A DNA stretch of 13,698 nucleotides from an uncultured Chloroflexota bacterium. Its GTDB lineage: Bacteria > Chloroflexota > Dehalococcoidia > UBA2247 > RBG-13-53-26. Where the stretch lies: contig CALMBS010000350.1 of the NCBI GenBank assembly GCA_937860285.1, positions 1-13,698 of the forward strand. The letters are read 5' to 3'. A program made the position numbers and the translations under genes. Shown piece by piece: positions 1 through 6,322 of this stretch. The number at the start of each line of letters is the position of its first letter. Position 1 is the first letter of the stretch. The notes beneath the pieces were generated by a model. It was not told the origin of the DNA. It was given only the letters and a program-made list of their open reading frames with translations, and ran no database searches.

Positions 1-55
1 ACAGGGCAAGTGCCCGAAGTGCGGGACCAAGGTATTCCGCATCGGCAAAGCCTAG
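1..55 (+). CDS. DUF5679 zinc-ribbon mini-protein, 3' end only (copy 1)
   Basis: Only the last 17 codons and the stop lie in the window; the 5' end is cut off by the window edge. The visible reading is QGKCPKCGTKVFRIGKA, containing the second CxxC zinc knuckle of the DUF5679 family. All 55 bases are identical to 886-940 of the complete copy downstream, including silent positions, so the product can be named with confidence. The family is small (about 45-60 residues), predicted to bind one zinc through four cysteines, and has no settled function. It is followed directly by a strong terminator at 74-106. Confidence 0.85.
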   Translation, partial: QGKCPKCGTKVFRIGKA

Positions 56-73
56 CCCCGCAAGCTCCTCCAG

Positions 74-106
74 GGGGCCACGTCGAGTGGCCCCTTTCCT
101 TTTTTC
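74..106 (+). terminator. Rho-independent terminator of DUF5679 copy 1
   Basis: An 8-bp perfect stem, GGGGCCAC (74-81) with GTGGCCCC (87-94), closes a five-base loop GTCGA and is followed by a T-rich tail ending in TTTTTT (95-106). It lies 18 bases after the stop codon. The same hairpin with one loop change occurs after copy 2. Confidence 0.9.
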
Positions 107-148
107 ATCCCTCTCTGTTAGAAACGCGCTAGAACTCGCTCCAGGACG

Positions 149-177
149 TTGACACGCCGGCCAACCTGGCATATAAC
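149..177 (+). promoter_or_regulatory. Vegetative promoter for the 236 membrane protein gene
   Basis: TTGACA (149-154), a 17-bp spacer and TATAAC (172-177) form a near-consensus sigma-70-type promoter. Transcription should start near 184, leaving about 50 bases of leader before the ATG at 236. It lies just after the upstream terminator, as expected for a new transcription unit. Confidence 0.75.
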
Positions 178-235
178 ACTGCCTCCTGTAACGACTGTTG
201 AATCCGCGAGGAAGTAATCGGAAGGCAGGTGACAT

Positions 236-676
236 ATGGTCAGGATCAGGGCAATCGCAGGCGAGTTCGTGTTGGTGGTTGGCGTGCTCTGTGCCATCAT
301 CGCTGGTATCTGGGGAGGCGCGGCGGTACCCGCCAGTGACGGGGCGAACTGGATTCTGTTGACGGCAGCCGTACTCATCGGCGTGATGTATGTGACTGCT
401 CCAATCAGGGCCGGGGTGGTGAGCGCCGCTGCGGCCCTCACCGTGCTGGCCATCTGGGCCATAGTCGGCGGCCCGGAGCCCGTGGGCAACGCATCGCAGC
501 CGATGGCCGACAACGTGCTCGGCTTCGTCTACTGTTTTGGCCTCCTCATGGCCCCGGCTGCCATCATCGTCGCCATCAGGTCGGCCGTCTCCGTGCTGAG
601 GTGGGAGGCCGGTCTCGCCTACGGCAGACAGCCGTCGAGACAGGCTGGCCCGGCCAAGATCGGGGCAGCCCGTTGA
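236..676 (+). CDS. Four-helix integral membrane protein of unknown function
   Basis: 146 residues, not recognised as a named family. Four hydrophobic segments are visible at about residues 9-30, 38-55, 57-78 and 93-115, followed by a basic, hydrophilic C-terminal tail of about 30 residues (RWEAGLAYGRQPSRQAGP and on), which suggests that the tail is cytoplasmic. The ATG is preceded by a modest purine-rich ribosome binding site (GGAAGG, 220-225) at about ten bases. It has its own promoter at 149-177 and sits between the two DUF5679 copies, without evident functional linkage to them. A GC-rich hairpin follows the stop. The opposite-strand open frame over the same bases has no comparable signals. 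Confidence 0.75.
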   Translation: MVRIRAIAGEFVLVVGVLCAIIAGIWGGAAVPASDGANWILLTAAVLIGVMYVTAPIRAGVVSAAAALTVLAIWAIVGGPEPVGNASQPMADNVLGFVYCFGLLMAPAAIIVAIRSAVSVLRWEAGLAYGRQPSRQAGPAKIGAAR

Positions 677-680
677 CCCT

Positions 681-696
681 CGCGGGCCATCCCGCG
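681..696 (+). terminator. GC-rich hairpin after the membrane protein gene, possible terminator
   Basis: CGCGGG (681-686) and CCCGCG (691-696) form a perfect stem around the loop CCAT, four bases after the stop at 674-676. There is no T tract, so intrinsic termination is uncertain; mRNA 3'-end protection is another possibility. Confidence 0.35.
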
Positions 697-731
697 GCAG
701 CCGAAGCTGCGGCAAAGCTGCGGCAAAGCTA

Positions 732-761
732 TTGACGTGGGGTGGTCCAGCGTGATACGCT
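732..761 (+). promoter_or_regulatory. Promoter for DUF5679 copy 2
   Basis: TTGACG (732-737) is followed after 18 bp by TACGCT (756-761). The latter is preceded by TGA, making an extended -10 (TGATACGCT). The -10 fits TANNNT rather than full TATAAT. The start should fall near 768, about 29 bases before the ATG. An imperfect 11-bp direct repeat (GCTGCGGCAAA at 706-716 and 717-727) lies immediately upstream. Confidence 0.6.
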
Positions 762-796
762 CGCCATAATCTATACGGGAAAGGAGGACATCGAGA

Positions 797-940
797 ATGG
801 CACAGGCTTACTGCGTGAAGTGCAAGAAGAAGGTGGAGATCCAGGGCCCGAAGCAGGTGACGCTCAAGAACAAGCGGCCGGCCGTACAGGGCAAGTGCCC
901 GAAGTGCGGGACCAAGGTATTCCGCATCGGCAAAGCCTAG
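797..940 (+). CDS. DUF5679 zinc-ribbon mini-protein, complete (copy 2)
   Basis: 47 residues. Two CxxC knuckles are visible: C6-V-K-C9 near the N-terminus and C34-P-K-C37 near the C-terminus, separated by a basic stretch (KKKVEIQGPKQVTLKNKR). This is the layout of DUF5679, which is predicted to fold as a one-zinc ribbon. The family has no firm function; nucleic acid or protein binding is a reasonable guess from charge and size. The start is fixed by the ribosome binding site AAGGAGG (781-787), nine bases before the ATG. The 3' 55 bases match copy 1 exactly. A different, longer frame overlaps here but lacks any family match and is a shadow. Confidence 0.92.
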   Translation: MAQAYCVKCKKKVEIQGPKQVTLKNKRPAVQGKCPKCGTKVFRIGKA

Positions 941-959
941 ACGAGCATCCTGGAAGTGG

Positions 960-989
960 GGGCCACATCGAGTGGCCCTCTTCTTTTTT
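960..989 (+). terminator. Rho-independent terminator of DUF5679 copy 2
   Basis: GGGCCAC (960-966) pairs with GTGGCCC (972-978) around the loop ATCGA, followed by TCTTCTTTTTT (979-989). It closely matches the terminator after copy 1, so the gene was duplicated together with its terminator. Confidence 0.9.
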
Positions 990-1043
990 CCGTCCGTGCC
1001 CGGGCAGCGCGCCGGCGGCAGCGCCTCTATCCCTATCGATGGT

Positions 1044-1073
1044 TTGACAACCGTCGCATCCTGGCACTATCCT
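1044..1073 (+). promoter_or_regulatory. Promoter for the coiled-coil gene
   Basis: A perfect TTGACA (1044-1049) is followed after 18 bp by TATCCT (1068-1073); with a 17-bp spacer the -10 would read CTATCC. The start would be near 1080, leaving a leader of about 70 bases before the ATG at 1151. Confidence 0.6.
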
Positions 1074-1150
1074 CTGCACCAGAGGGGACGCTGAGCGCTG
1101 TCTTCACCTCCCCACCCTGACAGCGGAGCGTCGACAAGGGGGGAACCAGG

Positions 1151-1609
1151 ATGACCAGGGAATCGCTGCTGCAGATGCTGGAGAGGTTGTCCGTCAAGGT
1201 CAAGACGCTCGAGGGCGAGAAGAGCAGGCACGACGCCGCGTTGCAGGAGATAGAACGTGACAAGAGGCAGGCCGGGGCCACCATAGAAGCCCTGGAGCGG
1301 GCATGGAGGCAGGCTGCCGTCACCATCGAGACCCTGGAACGGGGTGAGAAGCAGACCGCCCTGAGGGTGCAGGAGCTCGAACAGGAGAACAGGCAGGCCA
1401 GGGTCATCATACAGGGGCTTGAGCGCCAGGTGGGCGAGCTGGGCGCCCTCATCTGCCGGGCCAGTGAGAAGGTAGATGAGATGCTGAAGGACGGGGAGGC
1501 GGCCGACCTGCCCGCCACATCCGCGGCCGCCGAGGGGCCGGAGGAGCTGCCCGTTCAGGCGTCGAGGGACGCGGAATGGCGGTCCGGCAAGGCCTTCCGG
1601 TTTGACTAG
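1151..1609 (+). CDS. Coiled-coil protein with 14-residue repeats
   Basis: 152 residues, no named family recognised. Residues 11-94 read as six consecutive 14-residue units. The clearest are RQAGATIEALERAW (39-52), RQAAVTIETLERGE (53-66), KQTALRVQELEQEN (67-80) and RQARVIIQGLERQV (81-94). Ile/Val and Leu recur at positions 7 and 10 of each unit, as expected for two heptads of a parallel coiled coil. The helix continues to about residue 115; the rest (DLPATSAAAEGPEELP and on) looks disordered. There is no signal peptide or membrane segment, so it is probably cytoplasmic. A GGGGGG ribosome binding site lies at about 1139-1144, just before the ATG. Coiled-coil composition makes distant similarity searches unreliable, and function cannot be inferred from it. 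Confidence 0.75.
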   Translation: MTRESLLQMLERLSVKVKTLEGEKSRHDAALQEIERDKRQAGATIEALERAWRQAAVTIETLERGEKQTALRVQELEQENRQARVIIQGLERQVGELGALICRASEKVDEMLKDGEAADLPATSAAAEGPEELPVQASRDAEWRSGKAFRFD

Positions 1610-1683
1610 TCGCCGCCAGTGCCGCTGAGGCGCGCCCGTGCCATCCCCGCCACCGGCCGTGGTCCGAAACAAGGCGAAGCGCC

Positions 1684-1712
1684 GCGGCCGCTCCAGACGC
1701 GGCCACTCCAGA
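1684..1712 (+). repeat. 14-bp direct repeat upstream of the DUF2934 promoter
   Basis: GCGGCCGCTCCAGA (1684-1697) recurs as GCGGCCACTCCAGA (1699-1712), with 13 of 14 bases matching and a 15-bp period. The second copy ends three bases before the -35 hexamer of the next gene, which is a typical activator-binding position. The first GGCCGC can also pair with GCGGCC at 1699-1704. Confidence 0.5.
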
Positions 1713-1714
1713 GG

Positions 1715-1742
1715 TTGCCATGATGGAGGCATGTGATACAAT
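1715..1742 (+). promoter_or_regulatory. Promoter for the DUF2934 gene
   Basis: TTGCCA (1715-1720), a 16-bp spacer and TACAAT (1737-1742); the -10 is extended by TGA (TGATACAAT). The start near 1749 lies downstream of the in-frame GTG at 1733. That GTG therefore cannot be the start codon of a message from this promoter, which supports the ATG at 1790. Confidence 0.65.
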
Positions 1743-1789
1743 GCAGTTTGCACGGACCCTGGCGGTTCGGGTTTGAACGGAGAGAAGGA

Positions 1790-2026
1790 ATGGGACGGGA
1801 AGACGAGATCAGACTGATCGCCTATGCCATCTGGGAAGAGGAGTCCTGCCCCGACGGACGCGATTGCGAGCACTGGCTCATGGCCGAGACTGTCTGGGAA
1901 GAGAGGAAGAAGGCCACAAAGGCCGATGCCGGGAGCACCGGCAGCGCGCCGAAGAGGGCAGCCAGGCGGCCGGCCAAGGCCACGGCAACGGCGTCAGGCC
2001 GGAAGGCACGAAAGACCCAGCCCTGA
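1790..2026 (+). CDS. DUF2934 protein with histone-H1-like basic tail
   Basis: 78 residues. The first half (IRLIAYAIWEEE, then PDGRDCEHWLMAE) matches the DUF2934 pattern: a short helical domain with conserved Ala-Tyr-x-Ile/Leu-Trp and Gly-Arg/His-Trp positions, about 40 residues long and of unknown function. The second half, from about residue 41, is almost only Lys, Arg, Ala, Thr, Gly and Pro (KRAARRPAKATATASGRKAR). It resembles the C-terminal tails of bacterial H1-like proteins and is probably disordered and able to bind nucleic acid. The ATG at 1790 is preferred to the in-frame GTG at 1733 because of the ribosome binding site GGAGAGAAGG (1779-1788) and the promoter position. Confidence 0.85.
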   Translation: MGREDEIRLIAYAIWEEESCPDGRDCEHWLMAETVWEERKKATKADAGSTGSAPKRAARRPAKATATASGRKARKTQP

Positions 2027-2061
2027 GGCGTCCATCCAGGCCGGCATGCCTCCGGCCGCCT

Positions 2062-2090
2062 TTGAAGGCGAGAGCGGCCTCTGGTATGAT
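2062..2090 (+). promoter_or_regulatory. Promoter giving a near-leaderless lgt message
   Basis: TTGAAG (2062-2067), an exact 17-bp spacer and TATGAT (2085-2090), with TGG just before the -10. The expected start site is around 2097, which is the A of the lgt ATG. No convincing ribosome binding site lies upstream of that ATG, in keeping with leaderless translation. Confidence 0.6.
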
Positions 2091-2096
2091 GGGGCT

Positions 2097-2912
2097 ATGA
2101 TCCACATTGGCCTGGACCCCACGATAGCCGACCTGGGCCCGATCTCGATCGAATGGCACGGGCTATTCATGGCCATCGGGATAGCCGTGGGACTGGCGCT
2201 CACGGTGCCTCTGGCGCGGCGGCTGGGCTTCTCGGATGACACCGTCCTCAGTGCCGCTTTCGGCGCCATCCTTTTCGGCTTCATCGGGGCCAGGCTGACT
2301 CATGTGATCGACAACTGGTCCGAATACAGCCACGACCTGGCGGACATACTGGCCCTGCAGAAAGGCGGCCTGGGCTGGTACGGGGCCCTCATCGGGGGCG
2401 TGGTGGGGACGTGGATCGCCTCCCGCCTCAAGAAGTTCTCCCTGGCCCGTTTTGCCGACGCGACGGCCCCGGGCATCTTCCTGGGGCTCTGTTTCGGCCG
2501 CATCGGCTGCACGCTGAACGGGGACTCGCCGGGGATAGAGACCTCGCTCCCCTGGGGCATCGTCTACACCAATCCCGACTCGTTTGCGCCCCTGAACGTC
2601 GCCACGCATCCGGCGCCGGTCTACGAGATCCTGTGGAACCTGGTCATCGTGCTGGTCCTGTGGCGGCTGTGGAAACGGTTGGCCCCGGACGGCAGCTCGT
2701 TCCTGGTCAGCCTGGTGCTCTACTCAGCCGGCAGGTTCGCCATCAGCTGGCTGCGGGCCGAGGACACGGTGCTGGGCCCGTTGCACCAGTCCCACATCAT
2801 CTCGCTGGCGCTGTTCGCCATCGGAGTGGGACTGCTGGCGTGGCGCAAGACCCGGTTCGTCAGACCGGACTCCCCCGGCGCGGCCGAGCCGCAGCCGCAG
2901 GCCGAAACCTAG
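2097..2912 (+). CDS. lgt: Prolipoprotein diacylglyceryl transferase
   Basis: 271 residues, normal for Lgt, a seven-helix inner-membrane enzyme that moves diacylglyceryl from phosphatidylglycerol to the lipobox cysteine of prolipoproteins. Visible landmarks are the N-terminal WHGLFMAIGI, the GGLGWYGALIGG loop (Y95 where E. coli has the important His103), the signature GRIGCTLNGDSPG starting at about residue 134 (R135 matching E. coli Arg143), and the C-terminal GRFAISWLRAED (R213, R220; the essential E. coli Arg239 falls in this block). The E. coli signature GRIGNFINGE is altered here, with C138 for Asn146 and D143 for Glu151. The reading frame stays open back to 1824, but only residues from the ATG at 2097 match the family and a promoter precedes it. 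It follows the DUF2934 gene by 70 bases. Confidence 0.95.
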   Translation: MIHIGLDPTIADLGPISIEWHGLFMAIGIAVGLALTVPLARRLGFSDDTVLSAAFGAILFGFIGARLTHVIDNWSEYSHDLADILALQKGGLGWYGALIGGVVGTWIASRLKKFSLARFADATAPGIFLGLCFGRIGCTLNGDSPGIETSLPWGIVYTNPDSFAPLNVATHPAPVYEILWNLVIVLVLWRLWKRLAPDGSSFLVSLVLYSAGRFAISWLRAEDTVLGPLHQSHIISLALFAIGVGLLAWRKTRFVRPDSPGAAEPQPQAET

Positions 2913-2926
2913 CTGAACAGAGAGCG

Positions 2927-2955
2927 GCCGGCCCAGACGGGATTCCCAGGCCGGC
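2927..2955. terminator. Inverted repeat between convergent lgt and the 35-residue gene
   Basis: GCCGGCC (2927-2933) and GGCCGGC (2949-2955) form a perfect 7-bp stem with a 15-base loop. It lies between the lgt stop (2912) and the stop of the minus-strand small gene (2997), so it could end transcription from both sides. No T tract follows on either strand. Confidence 0.35.
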
Positions 2956-2996
2956 GCCTCTATTCGACGGGTGGTCGTGTCCGCTACTGCATCGCG

Positions 2997-3104
2997 CTAG
3001 TCGTAGGGTATGCCGAAGCAGGAGCTCGAGCTGCCAATGGTCACCGCGGCCACCACGGCCAGGACTACCAGCGGAAGGGCTGCCTTGACGATCCTCTTGA
3101 GCAC
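2997..3104 (-). CDS. 35-residue membrane or lipoprotein-like peptide
   Basis: A small gene missed by length cut-offs. It starts with GTG at 3104 and is preceded by AGGAGGT (3109-3115 on the complement), a near-perfect anti-Shine-Dalgarno match four bases from the start. The product begins MLKRIVKAALPLVVLAVV, with three basic residues and then a hydrophobic run to about residue 23. It continues GSSSSCFGIPYD and stops. The single Cys29 after a hydrophobic helix resembles a lipobox (SSSC), although the -3 position is Ser rather than Leu. If processed and lipidated, only a seven-residue mature peptide (CFGIPYD) would remain. Otherwise it is a single-pass small membrane protein. It converges on lgt. 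No clear promoter was found. Codons show normal GC-rich use. No family recognised. Confidence 0.6.
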   Translation of the reverse strand: MLKRIVKAALPLVVLAVVAAVTIGSSSSCFGIPYD

Positions 3105-3425
3105 TGTTACCTCCTTCTTAGAGTTCTATTCCGGCCGACGCCCGATGGCATCGCCGCTTTCAAAGGCTACGGTACCCATGTCACAACCTTATCTCCGGCC
3201 GGATGGTTTTCCTCACCAGGTTCTCCCGGCAGGCCTCGGTCGAGGAACGCTCCTGCCCACCGGCCGGCCAATGCCACATCCTGAATGATATCCCTGCCTG
3301 TCAAGTGCCCGTGGCATCTCTCTAATCACCTTCTAAGGCTGCCCTCATCTGGACCTAAGCCGGTCCCGCTACGATCGGGGCGGCGGGAGGACGCTCGCGC
3401 ACTTCAAGGGAGAAGGAGAGGCCGA
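3105..3425. other. Intergenic region with no recognised gene
   Basis: About 320 bases between the divergent small gene and the two-component operon promoter. A plus-strand open frame here (3010-3288) has no ribosome binding site, poor composition and runs antisense through the small gene, so I do not call it. A purine-rich stretch (GGGAGAAGGAGAGG, 3408-3421) abuts the -35 of the next promoter and precedes no usable start codon. Nothing else recognisable was seen. Confidence 0.5.
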
Positions 3426-3454
3426 TTGACCTGAAAGCTATGGAAGCTTATGAT
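3426..3454 (+). promoter_or_regulatory. Promoter of the two-component operon
   Basis: TTGACC (3426-3431), a 17-bp spacer and TATGAT (3449-3454), each hexamer five of six to consensus. The start should be near 3461. This places the in-frame ATG at 3440 inside the promoter, so translation must begin at 3506. Confidence 0.75.
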
Positions 3455-3466
3455 TGCCCCGACAGC

Positions 3467-3485
3467 CGGACACCCGGGGTGTCCG
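3467..3485. promoter_or_regulatory. 19-bp perfect palindrome at the operon start, candidate operator
   Basis: CGGACACC (3467-3474), centre CGG, GGTGTCCG (3478-3485): 8-bp arms without mismatch. It begins about six bases after the predicted transcription start and ends 20 bases before the start codon. It could be a repressor or autoregulator operator, or a leader hairpin in the mRNA. OmpR-type regulators usually bind direct repeats, so a different regulator is at least as likely. Confidence 0.5.
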
Positions 3486-3505
3486 CCACGGCAACGGAGC
3501 TGAAG

Positions 3506-4171
<666 letters not shown>

Positions 4172-4175
4172 CGGC

Positions 4176-5573
4176 GTGTCCATCAAGTGGCGGCTGACTC
4201 TGTCGTTCGCCCTGCCGCTGGCCCTGGCCGCCATTGTCGCCGCCCTGTTCTTCTATGTCGCCTTTCAGAACTGGATGATCGCCAGGGAGATCGACGGCAA
4301 CCTCAAGGTCTACTCAACCCTGGCCAAGGCAACACTCTCCACGGACAACGCGGACCAGGGCTTCGCCAGCTCCATCTGGGCCTCCCTGAACGAGTCGGAT
4401 TCGCCGGGCTCGCCGGTATACCTTCAGCTCATTGACAGCACCCGGAACATCGTCCTCAAATCGGAGAGCCTCGGCGAGCAGACGCTTCCGGTGGAGGTCA
4501 GGCTGGTGGACAACGGCCTGAACGGGGCCGCCGGCATCGACACCGTCAACTCCACCACCCACTCCACCCTGCGCATCCAGGTGGAGCCAGTGACCGTCAG
4601 TGGGGAGCCGCACGTGCTGGAGGTGGCCCAGTCCCTGGCCACCATCGACCCCGTCCTGCAGAGTATGGTAGTGGCCCTGGTCCTGGTGATTGTGGTGTTC
4701 CTGGCCCTGGTGGTGGGCTTCTCCGTCATCCTCATCGGCCGGGCGCTGTCCCCGGTGAAGGAGGTCACCGCCGCCGCCCGGAGCATCTCGTCCAGCTCCG
4801 ATCTCAGCCGCCGCGTCAACTACCGCGGACCCCATGATGAGATCGGGCAGCTGGCCAAGACCTTCGACCGCATGATCGACCAGCTGGACGGCCTGCTGCG
4901 GGCCCAGCGGAGCTTCGTGGCGGACGCCTCACACGAGCTCAGGGGCCCGCTGACGGTGATCCGGGGCAACCTGGACCTGCTCAAGCGCAACATGAGCGAA
5001 GATGACCGGCAGGAGTCCCTGCGGGCCCTGGAATCGGAGGCGAACCGGATGGCCCGGGTGGTCAACGACCTGCTGGTCCTGGCCGAGGTCGAGTCCCGGC
5101 CCCTGGAGCAGTCCCAGATGGTCTCTCTCCGGGACCTCATCCTGGATGCGCAGGAGCGGGCGCTGCTCACCGGCCAGCACCGGATCACCGTCGACCGGCA
5201 GGAGGACCTGTGGGTCAAGGGCGACGGCCACAAGCTGGACCAGATGGTGGGCAACCTGGTGAGCAACGCCGTGAAGTACACGCCCGATGGCGGCGCCATC
5301 ACCCTGTCGCTCTATCGCGATGGCGATTCGGCCCGCATCGATGTGGCGGATACGGGCATGGGCATCCCACCAGAGCACCTGCCGCACATCTTCGACCGCT
5401 TCTACCGGGTCGACAAGGCCCGCTCCCGGGCTGGAGGCGGGACCGGCCTGGGCCTGGCGATCGTCAAGGGGATCGCCGAGCAGCACGGGGGTCAGGTCAC
5501 CGTGGTCAGCGAGCCGGGCCGCGGCAGCACCTTCAGCGTCTGGCTGAGGCTGCCGCCCGAAGGGGCCTCCTGA
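4176..5573 (+). CDS. Membrane sensor histidine kinase
   Basis: 465 residues. Membrane helices at about 8-30 and 164-187 enclose an extracytoplasmic sensor region of about 130 residues. A HAMP linker follows (about 188-240), then the dimerisation and phosphoacceptor helix with H253 in SHELRGPLTVIRGN. The ATP-binding domain has an N box (N360 and N364 in GNLVSNAVKYTP), G1 (D392 in DTGMGIP), an F box (FDRFYRVD) and G2 (GGGTGLGLAIV, about 420-430). The H box has Gly where Thr is most common (HELRGPL rather than HELRTPL); in HisKA kinases that residue can serve the phosphatase reaction. It starts with GTG, using GAAGGAG (4162-4167) inside the end of the regulator gene, so the two are translationally linked. 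The sensor region matches no domain I recognise. Confidence 0.95.
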   Translation: MSIKWRLTLSFALPLALAAIVAALFFYVAFQNWMIAREIDGNLKVYSTLAKATLSTDNADQGFASSIWASLNESDSPGSPVYLQLIDSTRNIVLKSESLGEQTLPVEVRLVDNGLNGAAGIDTVNSTTHSTLRIQVEPVTVSGEPHVLEVAQSLATIDPVLQSMVVALVLVIVVFLALVVGFSVILIGRALSPVKEVTAAARSISSSSDLSRRVNYRGPHDEIGQLAKTFDRMIDQLDGLLRAQRSFVADASHELRGPLTVIRGNLDLLKRNMSEDDRQESLRALESEANRMARVVNDLLVLAEVESRPLEQSQMVSLRDLILDAQERALLTGQHRITVDRQEDLWVKGDGHKLDQMVGNLVSNAVKYTPDGGAITLSLYRDGDSARIDVADTGMGIPPEHLPHIFDRFYRVDKARSRAGGGTGLGLAIVKGIAEQHGGQVTVVSEPGRGSTFSVWLRLPPEGAS

Positions 5574-5623
5574 CTTGTGTCCCGGCACCTCCCGGGAGCA
5601 TGATTGTTCTGGGAAGCGGCATC

Positions 5624-6322
5624 ATGGGCGACAGGAGCAGGTCGGCGGGACGGCGCGCACTGAGGGGGTTCTGTATCGCATTCCCGGTGCTGCTCGTGCT
5701 GTGGGTCTTCCTGGTCCTGTACCCCAACCCCCTGAAGCTGGCGGTCAGCCTGCACCGGCTGGTGAGCCCCCAGGTCGATCCCGGAGCCGCGGAAGCCCTG
5801 GCCAGCAGCCTACCGCCGGAGCCGGCCGACATCGAGAAGGCGGTGCTGGAGGCGCTGCCCTACCACTATGACTGGGAGGCCTACTCCATGCCCTGGTACT
5901 ACCCCACCGTCAGCGAGGCGCTGGAGATAGGCCAGGGGGACTGCAAGGCCCGGGCCATAGTGCTGGCCTCGGTCCTCGAGGCGAAAGGCATCCCGTACCG
6001 GATCAACTCATCCCCCACCCACGTCTGGGTGGACTACGCCGGCAAGCAGGAGAACAGCGCCGAGAACCCCGACGTCGGGCTGTACCAGGTGGACCCCGAT
6101 ACCGGGGACAGGTCCTGGCACTTCCCCCGCGTCGACCCGGTAGGGTCCTTCCGCACCTTCTGGCGCGGCTTCTGGCCCCCCATGCCCGTGCTGAGGAAGG
6201 TGCTACTGTTACTGGGGCCGGCCGTCCTGGTGGCCGTCAGAGTGCTGTGGCCCCGGTGGCAGGCAGCCCGGGCCGGGGAAGCGGCAGCGACCAGCGCTGA
6301 TGGCCTCAGCGACAGGCGCTGA
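5624..6322 (+). CDS. Membrane-anchored transglutaminase-like protein
   Basis: About 232 residues. An N-terminal helix (about 14-33, FCIAFPVLLVLWVFLVLYP) is preceded by basic residues and a second helix lies near the C-terminus (about 187-208, VLRKVLLLLGPAVLVAVRVL). Between them is a transglutaminase-like core with the expected triad: C107 in GQGDCKARA, H133 in THVWVDY and D157 in YQVDPD. Such proteins are bacterial cysteine-protease or transglutaminase relatives, and catalysis is predicted, not shown. The core is probably on the outer face of the membrane. It lies 50 bases after the kinase in the same direction, so it is probably the third operon gene and possibly an effector or signal modulator. 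Start choice is uncertain: ATG at 5624 has GGGAAG at seven bases; ATG at 5600 would add eight residues but has a badly spaced site. The frame also extends back inside the kinase gene, which is shadow. Confidence 0.85.
   Translation: MGDRSRSAGRRALRGFCIAFPVLLVLWVFLVLYPNPLKLAVSLHRLVSPQVDPGAAEALASSLPPEPADIEKAVLEALPYHYDWEAYSMPWYYPTVSEALEIGQGDCKARAIVLASVLEAKGIPYRINSSPTHVWVDYAGKQENSAENPDVGLYQVDPDTGDRSWHFPRVDPVGSFRTFWRGFWPPMPVLRKVLLLLGPAVLVAVRVLWPRWQAARAGEAAATSADGLSDRR

Noticed and set aside
1067..1873. 268-codon minus-strand open frame
   Set aside because: It is antisense across the coiled-coil gene, the DUF2934 promoter and the DUF2934 start, with no start signals; long frames are common by chance at this GC content.
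1824..2096. 91-residue N-terminal extension of Lgt
   Set aside because: It overlaps the DUF2934 gene in another frame, is low-complexity, and a promoter plus the family start point to 2097.
3010..3288. Plus-strand open frame of 92 codons
   Set aside because: No ribosome binding site, no protein-like pattern, and it lies antisense to the better-supported 35-residue gene.
3440..3505. N-terminal extension of the response regulator from the ATG at 3440
   Set aside because: The codon lies inside the promoter, upstream of the predicted start site, and the residues do not belong to the receiver fold.
5210..5599. N-terminal extension of the transglutaminase-like protein into the kinase gene
   Set aside because: It is out of frame with the kinase ATPase domain, which is certain, and its Arg/Gly-rich translation is typical shadow.
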